From contig KE647154.1 of NCBI GenBank assembly GCA_000447185.1, forward strand, positions 1 to 39,847: a stretch of 39,847 nucleotides of DNA, given 5' to 3'. Positions 1 through 10,657 of the stretch are shown here, piece after piece (position 1 is the stretch's first letter; each line of letters begins with the position of its first letter). The position numbers and the translations under genes were made by a program. The stretch comes from Vairimorpha apis BRL 01 (Eukaryota; Microsporidia; Nosematidae). The notes below the pieces were generated by a model, which worked only from the letters and a program-made list of their open reading frames with translations, ran no database searches and was not told the DNA's origin.

Positions 1-1261
1 AAGTTCATACATTGAAAAATGATATATGTAAATTACTAAACTCTTGTATAATAATAATAAAAATTTTAAATATTTTTGTGCATATAAATAAAATACAAAT
101 TTATTTTGTGCTAAAATATAAAGTTTTGAAATTAATATTTAAATATGTTAAATAATAAATCTAAAATGTTTTTAAATATAATAGATTCATTGTATAATTA
201 TATCTTTTACAACAATTAAATTTTTTGTTTTTATTTTTTAGAAAAATTTTATTATAATTAAAATTTTGTTTAACTGATAGTAATGATATTAAGAGAAAAT
301 ATAGTAATAAATATTTAATAAAAGAAAAAATTTCAACACAATAATTATTGACTCTTAATAAAAAAACGGGTTATTCCACATGCAAATCCAAATAAAATGT
401 TTATGTTTTTAATAAAAATAGGCAAATAAAATAAAAAATTGAATATATATATATGTTAATAAAATATTATTTTGATGAAATGTTATAATGATTTTTTAAT
501 TTAATTATAAAACTTTAACAAAATATATTAAGTTTATGTTATTATATTTATACATGATAATTGTAATAAAATTGTTATAATTTATTTTTATTTCTTAATA
601 ATACATACGATATAATATTATATAATAAGATTTTGTGTTTTTTATTTATTAAATTTCTATTAATATTATAGTAAAAAATATAAACAAGTGAATTTTTATT
701 TACATATCAAAAAATCAATATGATATTGAAATATTGAAATTAATGTTTTAGATGTTTTGTGGTTATTGTGAAATAATTTTTTCGATTTATTTATATATTA
801 ATACAATTGTTAAAAAATTCATCTATATTTAGGTCAATCTATTTTTATGGTTTAAAAAAAGAGCTTTTAAATAAAATCACTAACTTTTAATAAAATAGTT
901 AGTCATTGTAAATTCATATTTTTATTTTTAAAGATAAAAAAATATCTTGTCACAATTTTTGATCATGCTTTTATAAACAAAATAAATATAAATTTTAAAT
1001 TAAATACTAAAATTTTCTTCATATATTAAAATGCATATTAATATTTAAAATAATTGTAGATGGCATTGAATTTGAGAATTAAATTTAAATAGTTTTTTTA
1101 TTTTAAATAATCTTTAATTTTTTTAATTTAATTTTTTATTGACTTGAAATATTCACAATTATATATTTTTATATTTATTTTATTTAAATTCTATTATTTA
1201 ATTTTTAAATTGAACAAATGCGCATAAAATTCTAAAAAAAGATATTTTGTTTTACTTAATA
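1..1261. other. Gene-free A/T-rich DNA
   Basis: I see only A/T-rich sequence with no long open frame, no C-triplet start signal leading into an open frame, and no RNA-like GC islet. A short GGG at about 369-371 is not followed by a usable ATG on the minus strand. Confidence 0.6.
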
Positions 1262-1519
1262 AAAATTATACCATATGTTATGACATGGGAGGGAATAGTA
1301 ACAACTTTCCACAAACAATATAGGAATGTGCTAAATATAGACAGTCGAACACAGGCATACGTACAAGCCAGAGTGCTTAAGATGACCCTAGAGAGTCTCT
1401 CTATGGAAGCCCGAAGAGGCAAGTATATTACGGAAGGTGAACAGGAGGTTAATGAGTTAGAAAATTTGGAATCACATAAATGCGAAAGTCGCCCTATATC
1501 TACTTGTGGCAATATATAA
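1262..1519 (+). mobile_element. Fragment of a retrotransposon polymerase ORF (relic)
   Basis: A single open frame here encodes about 85 residues, including IIPYVMTWEGIVTTFHKQYR and YVQARVLKMTLESLSMEARRG. From memory, this wording resembles the non-catalytic C-terminal part of reverse-transcriptase-like ORFs that are dispersed in many microsporidian genomes. No reverse transcriptase catalytic motif is present. The stretch is far richer in G+C (about 40% by eye) than the DNA on both sides, with abrupt edges near 1265 and 1515, so it looks like a piece of foreign or mobile origin. The nominal ATG at 1247 lies in A/T-rich flank and has no C-triplet, so it is probably not a real start. The frame is intact, which suggests a recent insertion, but it could be a chimera or assembly artefact. 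Assignment to a specific element class is inference. Confidence 0.45.
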
Positions 1520-2520
1520 ATTATTGAAAAACACTATACCCTAATAAATATTTTCTTGTTTTACTTAATATAATATATGATTGTATTGACAAATAATAAA
1601 TAAAATCTGCAAAAAAAAACTTTTATATAATATTATAAAATATTCAAATATTTTTCTATGATTAATAATATTTATATCAACTTATTTTATATGACTAAAT
1701 AATTTTAATATATTACTTATAATTTGAATCTATAAATTAAAATGCTAAATTATGAATATTAAAATTAATATATATGGTTTTACACAAAAAATTTTAAATA
1801 TTTAATATAAAAAGCAATAAACGTGATAGTAAACAAAAAAAACAAATAAACTAAAACTAATTAAGCAAAAAAAATTTGTACAATAAAAATTACTAACAAT
1901 GTTTAAATTATATAACCAATTTTAAATGAAAAAAAAACAATATTTTTTTCAGATTTAATATGTTTTAAAAAAATTGCATAACAGTTTACTTATTAATAAC
2001 TCATAAACAATCTTTTTATTATAATTATATATATAATTATTGATTTGACATTTGAGATTTATAATATGTAAACTAAATCAAAATTAATACTAAAATTATT
2101 AATTAGCTATTTTTGTACAAATTTAAAAATGTTTTCATATATTTTTATAATAATATAACATACTTAAAAAATATATTTTGACAAGTATATTCTAAAATAA
2201 TTTTTGTTGTTGTAAATAATTAACATTTATAAATATTTACTGTTTATAACATTATTTTGTTTTTTGTAAAATTTATCAAATAATTTCAGTAATTAAAATA
2301 CGTCTAATAAAATTTTAGATATTATAAACTAAACAATAAGTAATAATAAGATTTATGATTTTTTTTATCAATCTATTTGTTAAAAATATAAACTTTAAAT
2401 AAGATTAAACATAAACATCAAAACTATAATATGTTAGTGTTTTAAAAGTATAAAAAAATGTAAAATTTAAAACGAAATTATGCAAACACTTAGCAAATAT
2501 AAAAAATACATCAAAATTAT
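1520..2520. other. Gene-free A/T-rich DNA
   Basis: This stretch lies between the retroelement fragment and the end of the delta-COP gene. I see only A/T-rich sequence and poly-A/T runs, with no supportable feature. Confidence 0.6.
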
Positions 2521-3762
2521 TTATTGACTTTTTATCTTAAAATTTTCAGTTTCAAGAACTTTTTTTATTTCACAATTTTTAATAGTTTCCGAGTCATTGA
2601 TTACTTTTAATACATCAATATTGCTATAAATCCTATTAGATATAAAATATACATCAATAGGAAAAATATCATTTACATCTTCACACCTACATGTAAATTC
2701 CAATGTATCTGAATCTCCTTGTGAAATTGATCCTACATTCCATTCTACAAGCTCATTAGTTTCAACAACTCCTTCAATTACTAAATTAGATATTTTATTT
2801 TTTGGGATATGTATGACTAAATTTTCAATATCCTCTTCAGCTAAATATTCAAAACAAATTTGATAAACATTTAATTTTACTTCAGATGGCCAAAATGAAA
2901 AACTTATAGGTAATTGTTTAACATTTGAATTTTTCCATTTCATAAGAGCTATATTTTTATTCAATGAAAAATCTTTATCACTACGTATTAAACCTTTTAA
3001 TGATGATTGTTTATCAAGCTTTGGACTAAACTTACATTTTTGTATATCACCATCTATATATATTTCAATATTTTTATATATTTCATCTTTAATATTTATA
3101 GACATTTCTCCATTTAATTCTGAATTAAGTATATTATTTTCCATATCAATTTCATATTTAACTTTTTCTTTAAGACAAATAAAAACTGGTAATTTGGAGG
3201 TTTCAAATCTTTTCTTTTTTTCTGTCACCAAAACTTTACGTTGTAAATCGTTAGTATTAGGAATGTTACTAACTTTTACAGATGTATCTAAAAATAATCT
3301 ACTTTCCTTACCACTTTTAAATTCATTTTTCAATGCTTTTTGTTTTTTAAGTAATTCTTTTTCTTTATTCTTCATCATTAAGTTATGAATTTTTTCTTCT
3401 TGACTTTCCATTTTTTTAATCAAATATAAATTAGGATAAATAACTAAATTTTCAAATAACATATTATCAATAGTAACAAGCTGATCTATAGGATCGGAAG
3501 TTGAATTAGTAACTAAAAAATTTATAAATTTACGCGCTTTCATTTCAGAATAATCTAAAGTGGTAATTAGCACATAAAAAGTATCATTAATATTATTATA
3601 TATATATTTATATAGTTGTTTACATAATACGCCATCTTTTGATAAAACAGTATTTAAAAAATCTTGAATTAAAAATTCTATTTTATCTGCATACAATGGA
3701 TCTTGAAATCTAGCCACAACTTTGTTATTAAAAGTGTTTTTTATAAATGTTCCTATAATCAT
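2521..3762 (-). CDS. RET2: Coatomer subunit delta (delta-COP)
   Basis: This is the delta subunit of the COPI coat, which acts in retrograde Golgi-to-ER vesicle transport. The 413-residue protein has the expected order: a longin-type N-terminal domain (about 1-118), then a charged helix starting MESQEEKIHNLM (about 119-155) that closely matches the conserved helix after the longin domain. A mu-homology domain follows from about 190 to the end, with LKEKVKYEID, then ALMKWKNS and ISFSFWPSEVKLNV, all recognisable in delta-COPs. The family is usually about 500-550 residues, so the linker is shortened, as is typical of microsporidia. I chose the ATG at 3762 because the sense strand reads ACCCTAATAATG there; the frame extends 11 codons upstream only through a TTG. 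It is transcribed divergently from RPB6. The identification is firm; the exact start is inferred from the C-triplet. Confidence 0.88.
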   Translation of the reverse strand: MIIGTFIKNTFNNKVVARFQDPLYADKIEFLIQDFLNTVLSKDGVLCKQLYKYIYNNINDTFYVLITTLDYSEMKARKFINFLVTNSTSDPIDQLVTIDNMLFENLVIYPNLYLIKKMESQEEKIHNLMMKNKEKELLKKQKALKNEFKSGKESRLFLDTSVKVSNIPNTNDLQRKVLVTEKKKRFETSKLPVFICLKEKVKYEIDMENNILNSELNGEMSINIKDEIYKNIEIYIDGDIQKCKFSPKLDKQSSLKGLIRSDKDFSLNKNIALMKWKNSNVKQLPISFSFWPSEVKLNVYQICFEYLAEEDIENLVIHIPKNKISNLVIEGVVETNELVEWNVGSISQGDSDTLEFTCRCEDVNDIFPIDVYFISNRIYSNIDVLKVINDSETIKNCEIKKVLETENFKIKSQ

Positions 3763-4222
3763 TATTAGGGTTAAAAATGACAATAAAAGTAACAAAATTA
3801 TTCATCAATAAATTTTATAACATTTATTATACTTAAATTTTTTTGTTTGAAAGATTTAAAATAATTAAAACCTTTTTCTTTAGTTTTTAAACTTAAAATT
3901 TTGTAAATATTTTTATCAAATTAAAAATGCACAAAAATAACTTGACTTTTATTTGAATTAAAAGGACGCTTTATATATATCTTTAGATATTTTATAAAAC
4001 AAGTAAAATTTAATTATTTATGGACAATAATCATTTAAAAAATTAATTTTTTCATAAAAATAATATAAAATTTTTACAGTAATGATTTTAATAAACAACT
4101 TTTATATTTAAACAAAAAATTAAAAAATAATTGTTGTTTTGAAAAAAAATTTACTGTCATTATAAAAATTTTAAATTTATAATATGAAACTAACTATACT
4201 TGAACATAATTTTTATACACCC
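3763..4222. other. Divergent intergenic region, delta-COP / RPB6
   Basis: This A/T-rich stretch lies between two divergently transcribed genes and must contain both promoters. No ORF, RNA gene or clear TATA-like element can be singled out in such A/T-rich DNA. Confidence 0.55.
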
Positions 4223-4474
4223 ATGAATGAAAAGATGGATATAATAAGAAAAACTATTCCAAGAATGACAAAATACGAAAAAGCTCATATTCTTGGTATA
4301 AGAGCTTCACAAATAAGTTCAGGAGCACCACCTTTTGTAGACATCGAGGATGAAACCGACAGTCTTAAAATAGCACGTAAAGAATTAGAAGAAAGAAAAA
4401 TACCATTTATAGTTCGTAGAAGGTTTCCAGACGGGTCCTATGAAGACTGGCCTATCAATGAACTTGAATATTAG
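4223..4474 (+). CDS. RPB6: RNA polymerase subunit Rpb6 (ABC23, omega homologue)
   Basis: This is the small subunit shared by RNA polymerases I, II and III, equivalent to bacterial omega, which stabilises the clamp. Almost the whole 83-residue protein is the conserved core: [20 protein letters not shown], then [18 protein letters not shown], then [19 protein letters not shown] close to the C-terminus. The acidic N-terminal tail of longer Rpb6 proteins is missing. The frame can be extended 13 codons to an ATG at 4184, but the ATG at 4223 is immediately preceded by ACACCC, matching the start signal of neighbouring genes, so I prefer it. The gene converges with the small membrane protein at 4534-4746, leaving a 59-base gap. 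Confidence 0.9.
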   Translation: MNEKMDIIRKTIPRMTKYEKAHILGIRASQISSGAPPFVDIEDETDSLKIARKELEERKIPFIVRRRFPDGSYEDWPINELEY

Positions 4475-4533
4475 AATTTTTTTTAAATATTTTTTTAAAA
4501 AATAAAAACTTAAATTTTAAAATTTCTATTTAT

Positions 4534-4746
4534 TTATAATTCTTCTTTTTCATTTGTGACATATTTAGGTCTATATTGTGCCATATAAATACACGCCCAT
4601 GAAACATAAGCAAACCATAAAGAGCCTATCAATCCAGTTCTTATTTCTTGTTTGAATTTCAATGTTTTCTTTTTTGTAACCAGCAAAATTAAACTAGTAC
4701 AAATCACCATAAGTAAAAAAGAACAAAAAATAACAGCGGTAATCAT
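4534..4746 (-). CDS. VMA9: Probable V-type ATPase subunit e (Vma9-like)
   Basis: This is a 70-residue protein with two predicted membrane helices: about residues 2-23 and 37-57, the second containing LIGSLWFAYVSWACIYMAQY. The second helix is followed by RPKYVTNEKEEL. Size, topology and the pattern helix - Q - x - P at the end of helix 2 fit subunit e of the membrane V0 sector of the vacuolar proton pump. The family is tiny and poorly conserved, so this is a family-level judgement rather than a motif match. The start at 4746 is supported by AACCCTTTTATG on the sense strand. It lies just downstream of the beta-propeller gene on the same strand. Confidence 0.55.
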   Translation of the reverse strand: MITAVIFCSFLLMVICTSLILLVTKKKTLKFKQEIRTGLIGSLWFAYVSWACIYMAQYRPKYVTNEKEEL

Positions 4747-4869
4747 AAAAGGGTTAAATACTGTTTTTATTTAATAGTTGTATGTTTACTAAAATGTAAA
4801 AATATATAATTATTTTTAAAATAAATAAACAAAGTAAATATATTGAAAATTCAAAACTAAAAAAATATT

Positions 4870-5955
4870 TCATGTGTTTTTAATTTTAATATGATGAACT
4901 TCTCTATGACTACACATTAATAAATCATTATTATATTTTATAGCGTAAAAGCACATTGGTAATCTACTTCTAATATTTATATATTGAAGTTTATTATTCA
5001 TTATTTTAATTCCATTCTTGCTTTTGGTTGTATATAAAATCATATCTCCAATTTTAGTTACATAAATAATATCTGATTTGTCTTTCGTTTCTTTTACATA
5101 CTCTAAATTATTATCAATAAAAATTAATCCTTGCGTTGTCACAACAATTAGATAATCATCAATAATTTCTAAATTTTTAAATAAAAATTTTTCTTCATAT
5201 ACAATTTTATTTGACATATTAATATATTTATCAAATTGTAAAATATTTCCATTTGCATTTAAACCAAATAAACTTTGTTTAAATTTTTGTACATCTAAAA
5301 TTTTATCGAAAACTTCATTTATAACATTTAATCGTTCGTCGACACATAAAAAAGTATCACCAAGTACATACAGTAAAGTATCAATTTTTTTTAATTTTCT
5401 TATATTTCTTGTTAATTCTTTATTAATGTTTTTTATTTCAAAGTTAGAAACATTAATTTCTTTTATTCTATTTGATTTTTCACTACAAAAATATAAAAAA
5501 TCATTAAATAATTCTACATCAGTAATACGATATTTTTCAAATTTAATAGTTTCTTTTAATTTTAAATTATCAAGTATATAAACAATATTCATAGTATCTA
5601 CCAATATTATTATGTTTGAAAAACATTTAATTAATTTTATGTTGAAGTTTGTCTTGAAAAATCCAAGTTTGTATTTCAAACTAATATTTATTTTAGTTTT
5701 ATTTTTAGCTTGAAATTTTTTATCATTAATCCATTCAGCATCTTTTTCTACTTCTTGTCTTAAATTTTCCTCTTCACTTTCGGAATCAACCCATACTACT
5801 TTAGTTTCTTCAGACGAATCACTTATTAACTCATTACCAAAATAAATTTCTTCATTTTCAGATGATGTCTCTTCTATTATTTCAAATGATGAAGAGTCTT
5901 GTTCCATTGATATTTCTTCTTTAGTTAGAGAATTTTCTGTTTCAATTTTTTCCAT
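4870..5955 (-). CDS. Acidic-N-terminus beta-propeller (WD40-like) protein, candidate Utp18
   Basis: The 361-residue protein has two parts. Residues 1-75 are very acidic and include VVWVDSESEEENLRQEVEKD followed by AEWINDKK. From about residue 85 to the end there are repeated short beta strands of the form 'LYVLGDTFLCVDERLNVI' and 'LIVVTTQGLIFIDNNLEYV', typical of a diverged beta-propeller. The W-V-D-S-x-S-E motif before a propeller resembles Utp18, a WD protein of the U3 small-subunit processome in the nucleolus. The propeller is too diverged to confirm that; another WD protein is possible. The start at 5955 follows CTCCCTCAAATATG. The gene is complete as read, with no frameshift. Confidence 0.45.
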   Translation of the reverse strand: MEKIETENSLTKEEISMEQDSSSFEIIEETSSENEEIYFGNELISDSSEETKVVWVDSESEEENLRQEVEKDAEWINDKKFQAKNKTKINISLKYKLGFFKTNFNIKLIKCFSNIIILVDTMNIVYILDNLKLKETIKFEKYRITDVELFNDFLYFCSEKSNRIKEINVSNFEIKNINKELTRNIRKLKKIDTLLYVLGDTFLCVDERLNVINEVFDKILDVQKFKQSLFGLNANGNILQFDKYINMSNKIVYEEKFLFKNLEIIDDYLIVVTTQGLIFIDNNLEYVKETKDKSDIIYVTKIGDMILYTTKSKNGIKIMNNKLQYINIRSRLPMCFYAIKYNNDLLMCSHREVHHIKIKNT

Positions 5956-6170
5956 ATTTGAGGGAGATAAAAAATACTTAAATATGATAACTGAAAAATT
6001 AATTTTTTTTAAAACACATAATAAAAATTAGACATAAAAAATAACACTTAATAGCTAAAATTAATTTAAAAAAATTCGTATATGTATAAGATAAATTAAA
6101 ATTTATTTTAACAGTTACATAAACTTAACTAATATAAATATAATATTTTATGTAATTTTTACAATACATA

Positions 6171-6668
6171 TCAGATTACAAGTGTATAAAAATCTAAAAA
6201 AAAATTTCCTTGTAGTTTTTTTATGAATTCTTGAGTAATAATTCCTCCTAATAAACAATCTTTAATTATATCTTTATCAATTTTATCCGTATTACATGGT
6301 GTTTTACATTTTTTGAAAGTATAATGGTCAGTACAAATATAAACAACATTTTTTTCAATAGTTTCGTTATTAGAACATTTGTAAATTATAAAATTATAAT
6401 CATATTCTTCAAGTTTACAAAATTGCACATTAGAATTAATTTGATATATTTCGTTTGGCACAAGTTTTTTATAAGATTTATATGTATTATCATCATAATG
6501 TAAATTATTAACACCTAATAATACTAAATTTTTAAGAATTTCTCCACTAATCAAGCTATTAGGATCATTAGATTGTATGTTTATTGTAACAGTACTAAGT
6601 TTAATTTGAACTTCTTTTCCAAAATGACGTATCTGTCTATCGTATTTTTTAAAATCCAAATCTAACAT
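6171..6668 (-). CDS. AOS1: Reduced E1-like protein of the Aos1/SAE1 type (SUMO-activating enzyme subunit)
   Basis: The 165-residue protein starts with KKYDRQIRHFGKEVQIKL at residues 7-24, the hallmark opening of ubiquitin-like E1 half-proteins. It continues with ISGEILKNLVLLGVNNLHYD, which aligns with the adenylation-domain helix and strand. It ends with GGIITQEFIKKLQGNFFLDF, matching the E1 motif after the crossover region. Aos1 proteins are usually about 300-350 residues, so the middle is lost. The glycine-rich nucleotide loop expected between strand 1 and helix 1 is replaced by NDPNS. This fits a non-catalytic half of a heterodimeric E1 such as Aos1; Ula1 or another E1-like protein cannot be excluded. 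TTACCCATG directly marks the start at 6668. The frame is intact. Confidence 0.6.
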   Translation of the reverse strand: MLDLDFKKYDRQIRHFGKEVQIKLSTVTINIQSNDPNSLISGEILKNLVLLGVNNLHYDDNTYKSYKKLVPNEIYQINSNVQFCKLEEYDYNFIIYKCSNNETIEKNVVYICTDHYTFKKCKTPCNTDKIDKDIIKDCLLGGIITQEFIKKLQGNFFLDFYTLVI

Positions 6669-8318
6669 GGGTAAGATAAGACAAATAAAAATTTAAAATT
6701 ATCTTATTAACATAGTACGATAATAAGTTATTAATTTTTTCATAAACAAAAAAAATTTAAAAAACTTGTAAACAATAAATAAATTTTTTTAATTGTTAAT
6801 GTTATAAAAAAAATTTCTTAACAATTCATATGATTAATTGTTAACTAGATATTATTATTAAAGCATTTTTAATATCTAAAATTTTTTGAAAACTTTATAA
6901 TTATTAAGTTCGAAATTTATTTTTAATAAATGATAATTTTAATTATATTAGTATTAAATAATTAAAAAATGAAAAAAATAGTAAAATTTTATTTATTTTT
7001 AATCATTAATTTAAATTTTTATAATTTTAAAAATTTGTTTACGTATAATATTTAAAAATAAATTTAATTGCTAGTAAAATTTTTAAAACTATATAAAACT
7101 TTAAGTTTGTAAACATAAAAAAATATTCATAATATTAATGTTTGTTATTAACCAAAATTAATATATTTATATTTTAACGTTTTTAACTTTTAACTTATTA
7201 CATAAATTATTCTTTTGTTCTATTTTAATATAACATTATAAATTTAAATAATTTGAATGTTAATTTTTATCATCACAATATCATTTCAATTTTCTAAGAT
7301 CATTTAAGAAAAATTAAATATATATTTTTATATTTCAATTATTAAATGTTATGTAACAAATAATTAATTTTTTTAACCAAATTTTTTCAAAAGTTTTACT
7401 TTTTTATTAAATTTCTTATTTTTAAAAAAAATTAATATATTAATTATTAATTTAAAATTACTGTAATTATGATTAAAAAAAATTTTATTTAAATTATTAT
7501 ATTATACTTTTTTTCTATTTATAATTAAAGTAATTTTAAATATTATTTTATAATTATTTATATTTATAATTTGTATATATATGATACATATAACATTTTT
7601 ATTGCAAAAAATTAAAAGAAATTAATATTGCATTTTTAAAAAATTTGATTTTAGATAATATAAATATAATTTTAAAATATTTTAAAATTTTTGATATTTT
7701 ACTTATAAATAATATAATATAACTAAATATAGAATGTATAAATATTTATAAATTGTTTAAAACACAAATATATGTTTTTAAGAGTTTTAAACATTTTAAA
7801 AAGTAGAAAAATTTAATTTTTATGATTGTAATAATAAAATTAAATAGTCTTAAATGTAATCATATAAAAATTTATATAGACTTTATATATATTTATTTAT
7901 TTTTTACATTTTTTCTAAATGAATAAATAAATTAGTTGAAATTTTTAATGATATATTTTACTTTATATTAAAATTTTTGGCATATTAATAAAAATTAAAA
8001 AAAATATTATAATCTTAAAACTTTAAAATTTTTGATTTATAAAATTTAAAATTAAAATTTTAGCTATATATATATAAACATTAAATTTTGACTTATAAAA
8101 AATGAGTCATATAAATTAATTTTTATAAAAGTGTCTATTTTATCTAAATTTATAAAAAATATCATATAAATTTAAGTAAACTTTAAAATAAAAAACACAA
8201 TAAATAATTATGAAAATAAACAAAAAAATTTATTTATAATTTAATTTTATTTTTTGTTTATTTTTAATTAATTAATGTGTATTTTTTTAAATTTAAATTA
8301 CTATTAAAAACCCTATAA
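6669..8318. other. Long gene-free A/T-rich region
   Basis: About 1.6 kb of extremely A/T-rich DNA separates the E1-like gene from the secreted-protein gene. I see no open frame with codon structure, no GC islet suggesting an RNA gene, and no recognisable repeat. Confidence 0.6.
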
Positions 8319-9180
8319 ATGAATTATTTAAAAATTTTAATATGTTTATCTTTAATATTAACACAACAAAAAAAAGAAGTTGAGAAAATTATTGAAACTT
8401 GCGAACCAAATAATTCAAACTCTATAAAAATAATTTCTCAAAAAACTATCACTGAGTCTATTGTAAGTTACTTATTACAATATTTAGAAACCTTTATTAT
8501 ATTAAATTTAAAAATAATAATGATGATAAAGAAGATGAAAAAACAATTTCTGAAAGTTCTGTTCTAGATTTGATTTCTATAATTACGCAAATTAAAAAAG
8601 ATTTTCATATATCAAGAATGCATCTTATTTGGCCGAAAATCAAAGGACTTATTGCAAATATATTTGAAAATAAAAAAGATAAAAAGGATGAACATGAAAA
8701 AGCAGTTGAATTTATTAATAATATAAATATAGAATTGTTAAAACAAATGGATATTAATTCAATTACTAAATCTGTTGAATATCATAATAATTTTGAGAAT
8801 ATCGATTACGATTTAATAAAAAAAATCAAAACAGACGAAGAATATAAAAAAAAAGTGTGTGAAGATATTTATGCAGGCAAAATGTTAGATTTCGCAAAAA
8901 ATTTATATATAGAAGATAATTTTTTAGATTTTCTTTTAGATCAAAAAACTACAATATCATCTGTAGAGTATAACAATTTAATCAATTTTATAAATTTAGT
9001 AGAAAAAAATCGAGATGAAAAAAATATACATGAACAATTAGTAAAAAAAATCCTAATTATATTTATTTAGAAGACACTCTAAATTATGTTCATTTAGCAC
9101 TTAAATTTTTAAATTTTTGCTTTAATGATTATGATAAACTTAAAGAAATAATTGATAAATTTGTAAATAAAAATAACTAA
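8319..9180 (+). pseudogene. Secreted unknown protein, coding frame broken by two single-base shifts
   Basis: AACCCTATAAATG marks the start. The first frame encodes a short signal peptide (MNYLKILICLSLILTQ) and runs until the coding sense moves to another frame around 8510-8514 (a run of five A), where it continues as NNNDDKEDEKTISESSVLDL. That frame then runs to about 9050. At the run of eight A at 9043-9050 it must change frame again to read YIYLEDTLNYVHLALKFLNF and end at the TAA at 9178-9180. Both changes have the same sign: one extra A would restore reading. The predicted product is about 285 residues, helical, lysine-rich and asparagine-rich. I do not recognise a family; a lineage-specific secreted protein is the natural reading. 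Whether it is a true pseudogene or an intact gene with miscalled runs is open. Confidence 0.55.
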
Positions 9181-9970
9181 TATATTGTTTTTACCATTAA
9201 ATTAAAAATTTAAACAGTATAAACAAATGAAAATAAATATTAATATATTTAAAATGACTATTTATATTTTTAAATTTTTTTAAATATTCTAATATGCAAA
9301 ACTTACATAAAAATTATTTAATTTGTAGGAATAAAATTTTATTTAATATATTAAAATTAAAAAATATTAAACTTATATTAACAAACAACCAAACTTTTTA
9401 TATATTATTTTATGTTTTTTAGTAAAAAATTTATTGGATTTATCCTCAAAATATCTTATAAATTAAAAAAAATTTGATTAGTAATTGATATTTTTAATAT
9501 TATTTTTGTACAATATTTTTATTTAAGATAAAAATATAATTATTTTTAATTTAATAATAAGAACAAAAATATAAATTATAATATCATAATTATATTTTTA
9601 AAAAACAATAACAAAATATAACTTATTACATAAATTTATATGTTTTTATTTAGATTTTTTTTAAAATTATGTATTAATTCTTATTTAAAAAAAATAAAAT
9701 ATAATCTTATTACTTAAATTTATGTATTTTGTTTAAAGTTTGTAAAATAAAATTTCAAAATTATTAATGTTTTTAGTTTATTTTCAATAAAAGAATTGTT
9801 ATTTTTAATCAACAATATTAGATATAAGGAAATTTTTAAAATTCATAAAAACATTTAAAATAAGTTTAATCATTAAAAAAATATTACTAATTTTTTTTGT
9901 TATAAATTTAGTTAAAACAAATATACTTAAAAAAATACAACAGAATAATTTTGTAATTTATTTACCCCAA
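9181..9970. other. Gene-free A/T-rich DNA
   Basis: About 790 bases upstream of the ribosomal protein gene, composed almost only of A and T. No feature is supportable beyond the C-quartet at its right edge, which belongs to the next gene. Confidence 0.6.
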
Positions 9971-10384
9971 ATGTTAGCAGGTAAACATACAAAATCTAGT
10001 TTAAGAAGAAAACAACGTAAATCTATGTTTACTGCTGTTGGTAAAGACAGAATTAAAAGAATGTCCGCTCATTTAAGCGAGGAACTTAGATTGGAGTATG
10101 GTTTTAGAGCATTTCCTGTAGCTGTTGGCGATATTGTAAGAGTACATAGTGGAATTTATAAGGATAAAGAGGGACAAATACTTGATGTTAAATTAAACGA
10201 TTACAGAATAACAGTTGAAGGATGTCTTGAGGAAAACGAAGAAAAAGAAAGTGTACCAAGTCTGTTACATCCTTGTAATGTTACAATAATAAAATTTAAT
10301 ATGGATGATAATAGAGCCCAGCAATTAGAAAAGAAAAAACAAGCAAGAAATGATTATTATGAAAGAATTCAGTCTAGAAAATAA
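9971..10384 (+). CDS. RPL26: Large-subunit ribosomal protein L26 (uL24)
   Basis: This is a cytosolic 60S ribosomal protein that binds 25S rRNA near the tunnel exit. The 137-residue sequence carries the eukaryotic L26 order: basic N-terminus [14 protein letters not shown], then [20 protein letters not shown], then the KOW motif [20 protein letters not shown] at about 55-74. It then has [20 protein letters not shown] and a basic tail. Length is close to that of other eukaryotic L26 proteins (about 127-145). TACCCCAAATG fixes the start. No intron is visible. The gene sits upstream of the CstF-64 gene on the same strand with a 273-base gap. Codon use is somewhat richer in G and C than its neighbours, as expected of a highly expressed gene. 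Confidence 0.95.
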   Translation: MLAGKHTKSSLRRKQRKSMFTAVGKDRIKRMSAHLSEELRLEYGFRAFPVAVGDIVRVHSGIYKDKEGQILDVKLNDYRITVEGCLEENEEKESVPSLLHPCNVTIIKFNMDDNRAQQLEKKKQARNDYYERIQSRK

Positions 10385-10657
10385 ATTTTATTTAATTTTT
10401 TGAATTTTACGATACAATTTAGGTTTTTAATGTTTTATTATTTTTTTTATAAATTTAAATAAAATATTGAATCTGAAAGATTTCTTTTTTTATTTAAAAT
10501 TAATATCAAATATCTTTTAAAATTTAAACATAGAAATTGCAATTTTGAAGTATATAAAATAAAAAGAATAAATTTTATACAACTCACTACATATAGCATT
10601 ATATTGAAATTTTAATTTCAGAAAAAACAATTTTTATAATTATTACGAATATTACCC

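Noticed and set aside
1252..1512. 86-codon minus-strand frame opposite the retroelement fragment
   Set aside because: It is an antisense shadow; the plus-strand frame has family-like wording and this one does not.
3194..3388. Plus-strand frame inside the delta-COP gene
   Set aside because: Antisense shadow of a firmly identified gene, rich in Phe, Leu and Ser as expected from reversed Lys/Glu codons.
8463..8487. Possible 25-base intron (GTAAGT to TTTAG) in the secreted-protein gene
   Set aside because: Removing it puts the reading into a frame that stops within a few codons; the single-base shift at 8510-8514 explains the change better.
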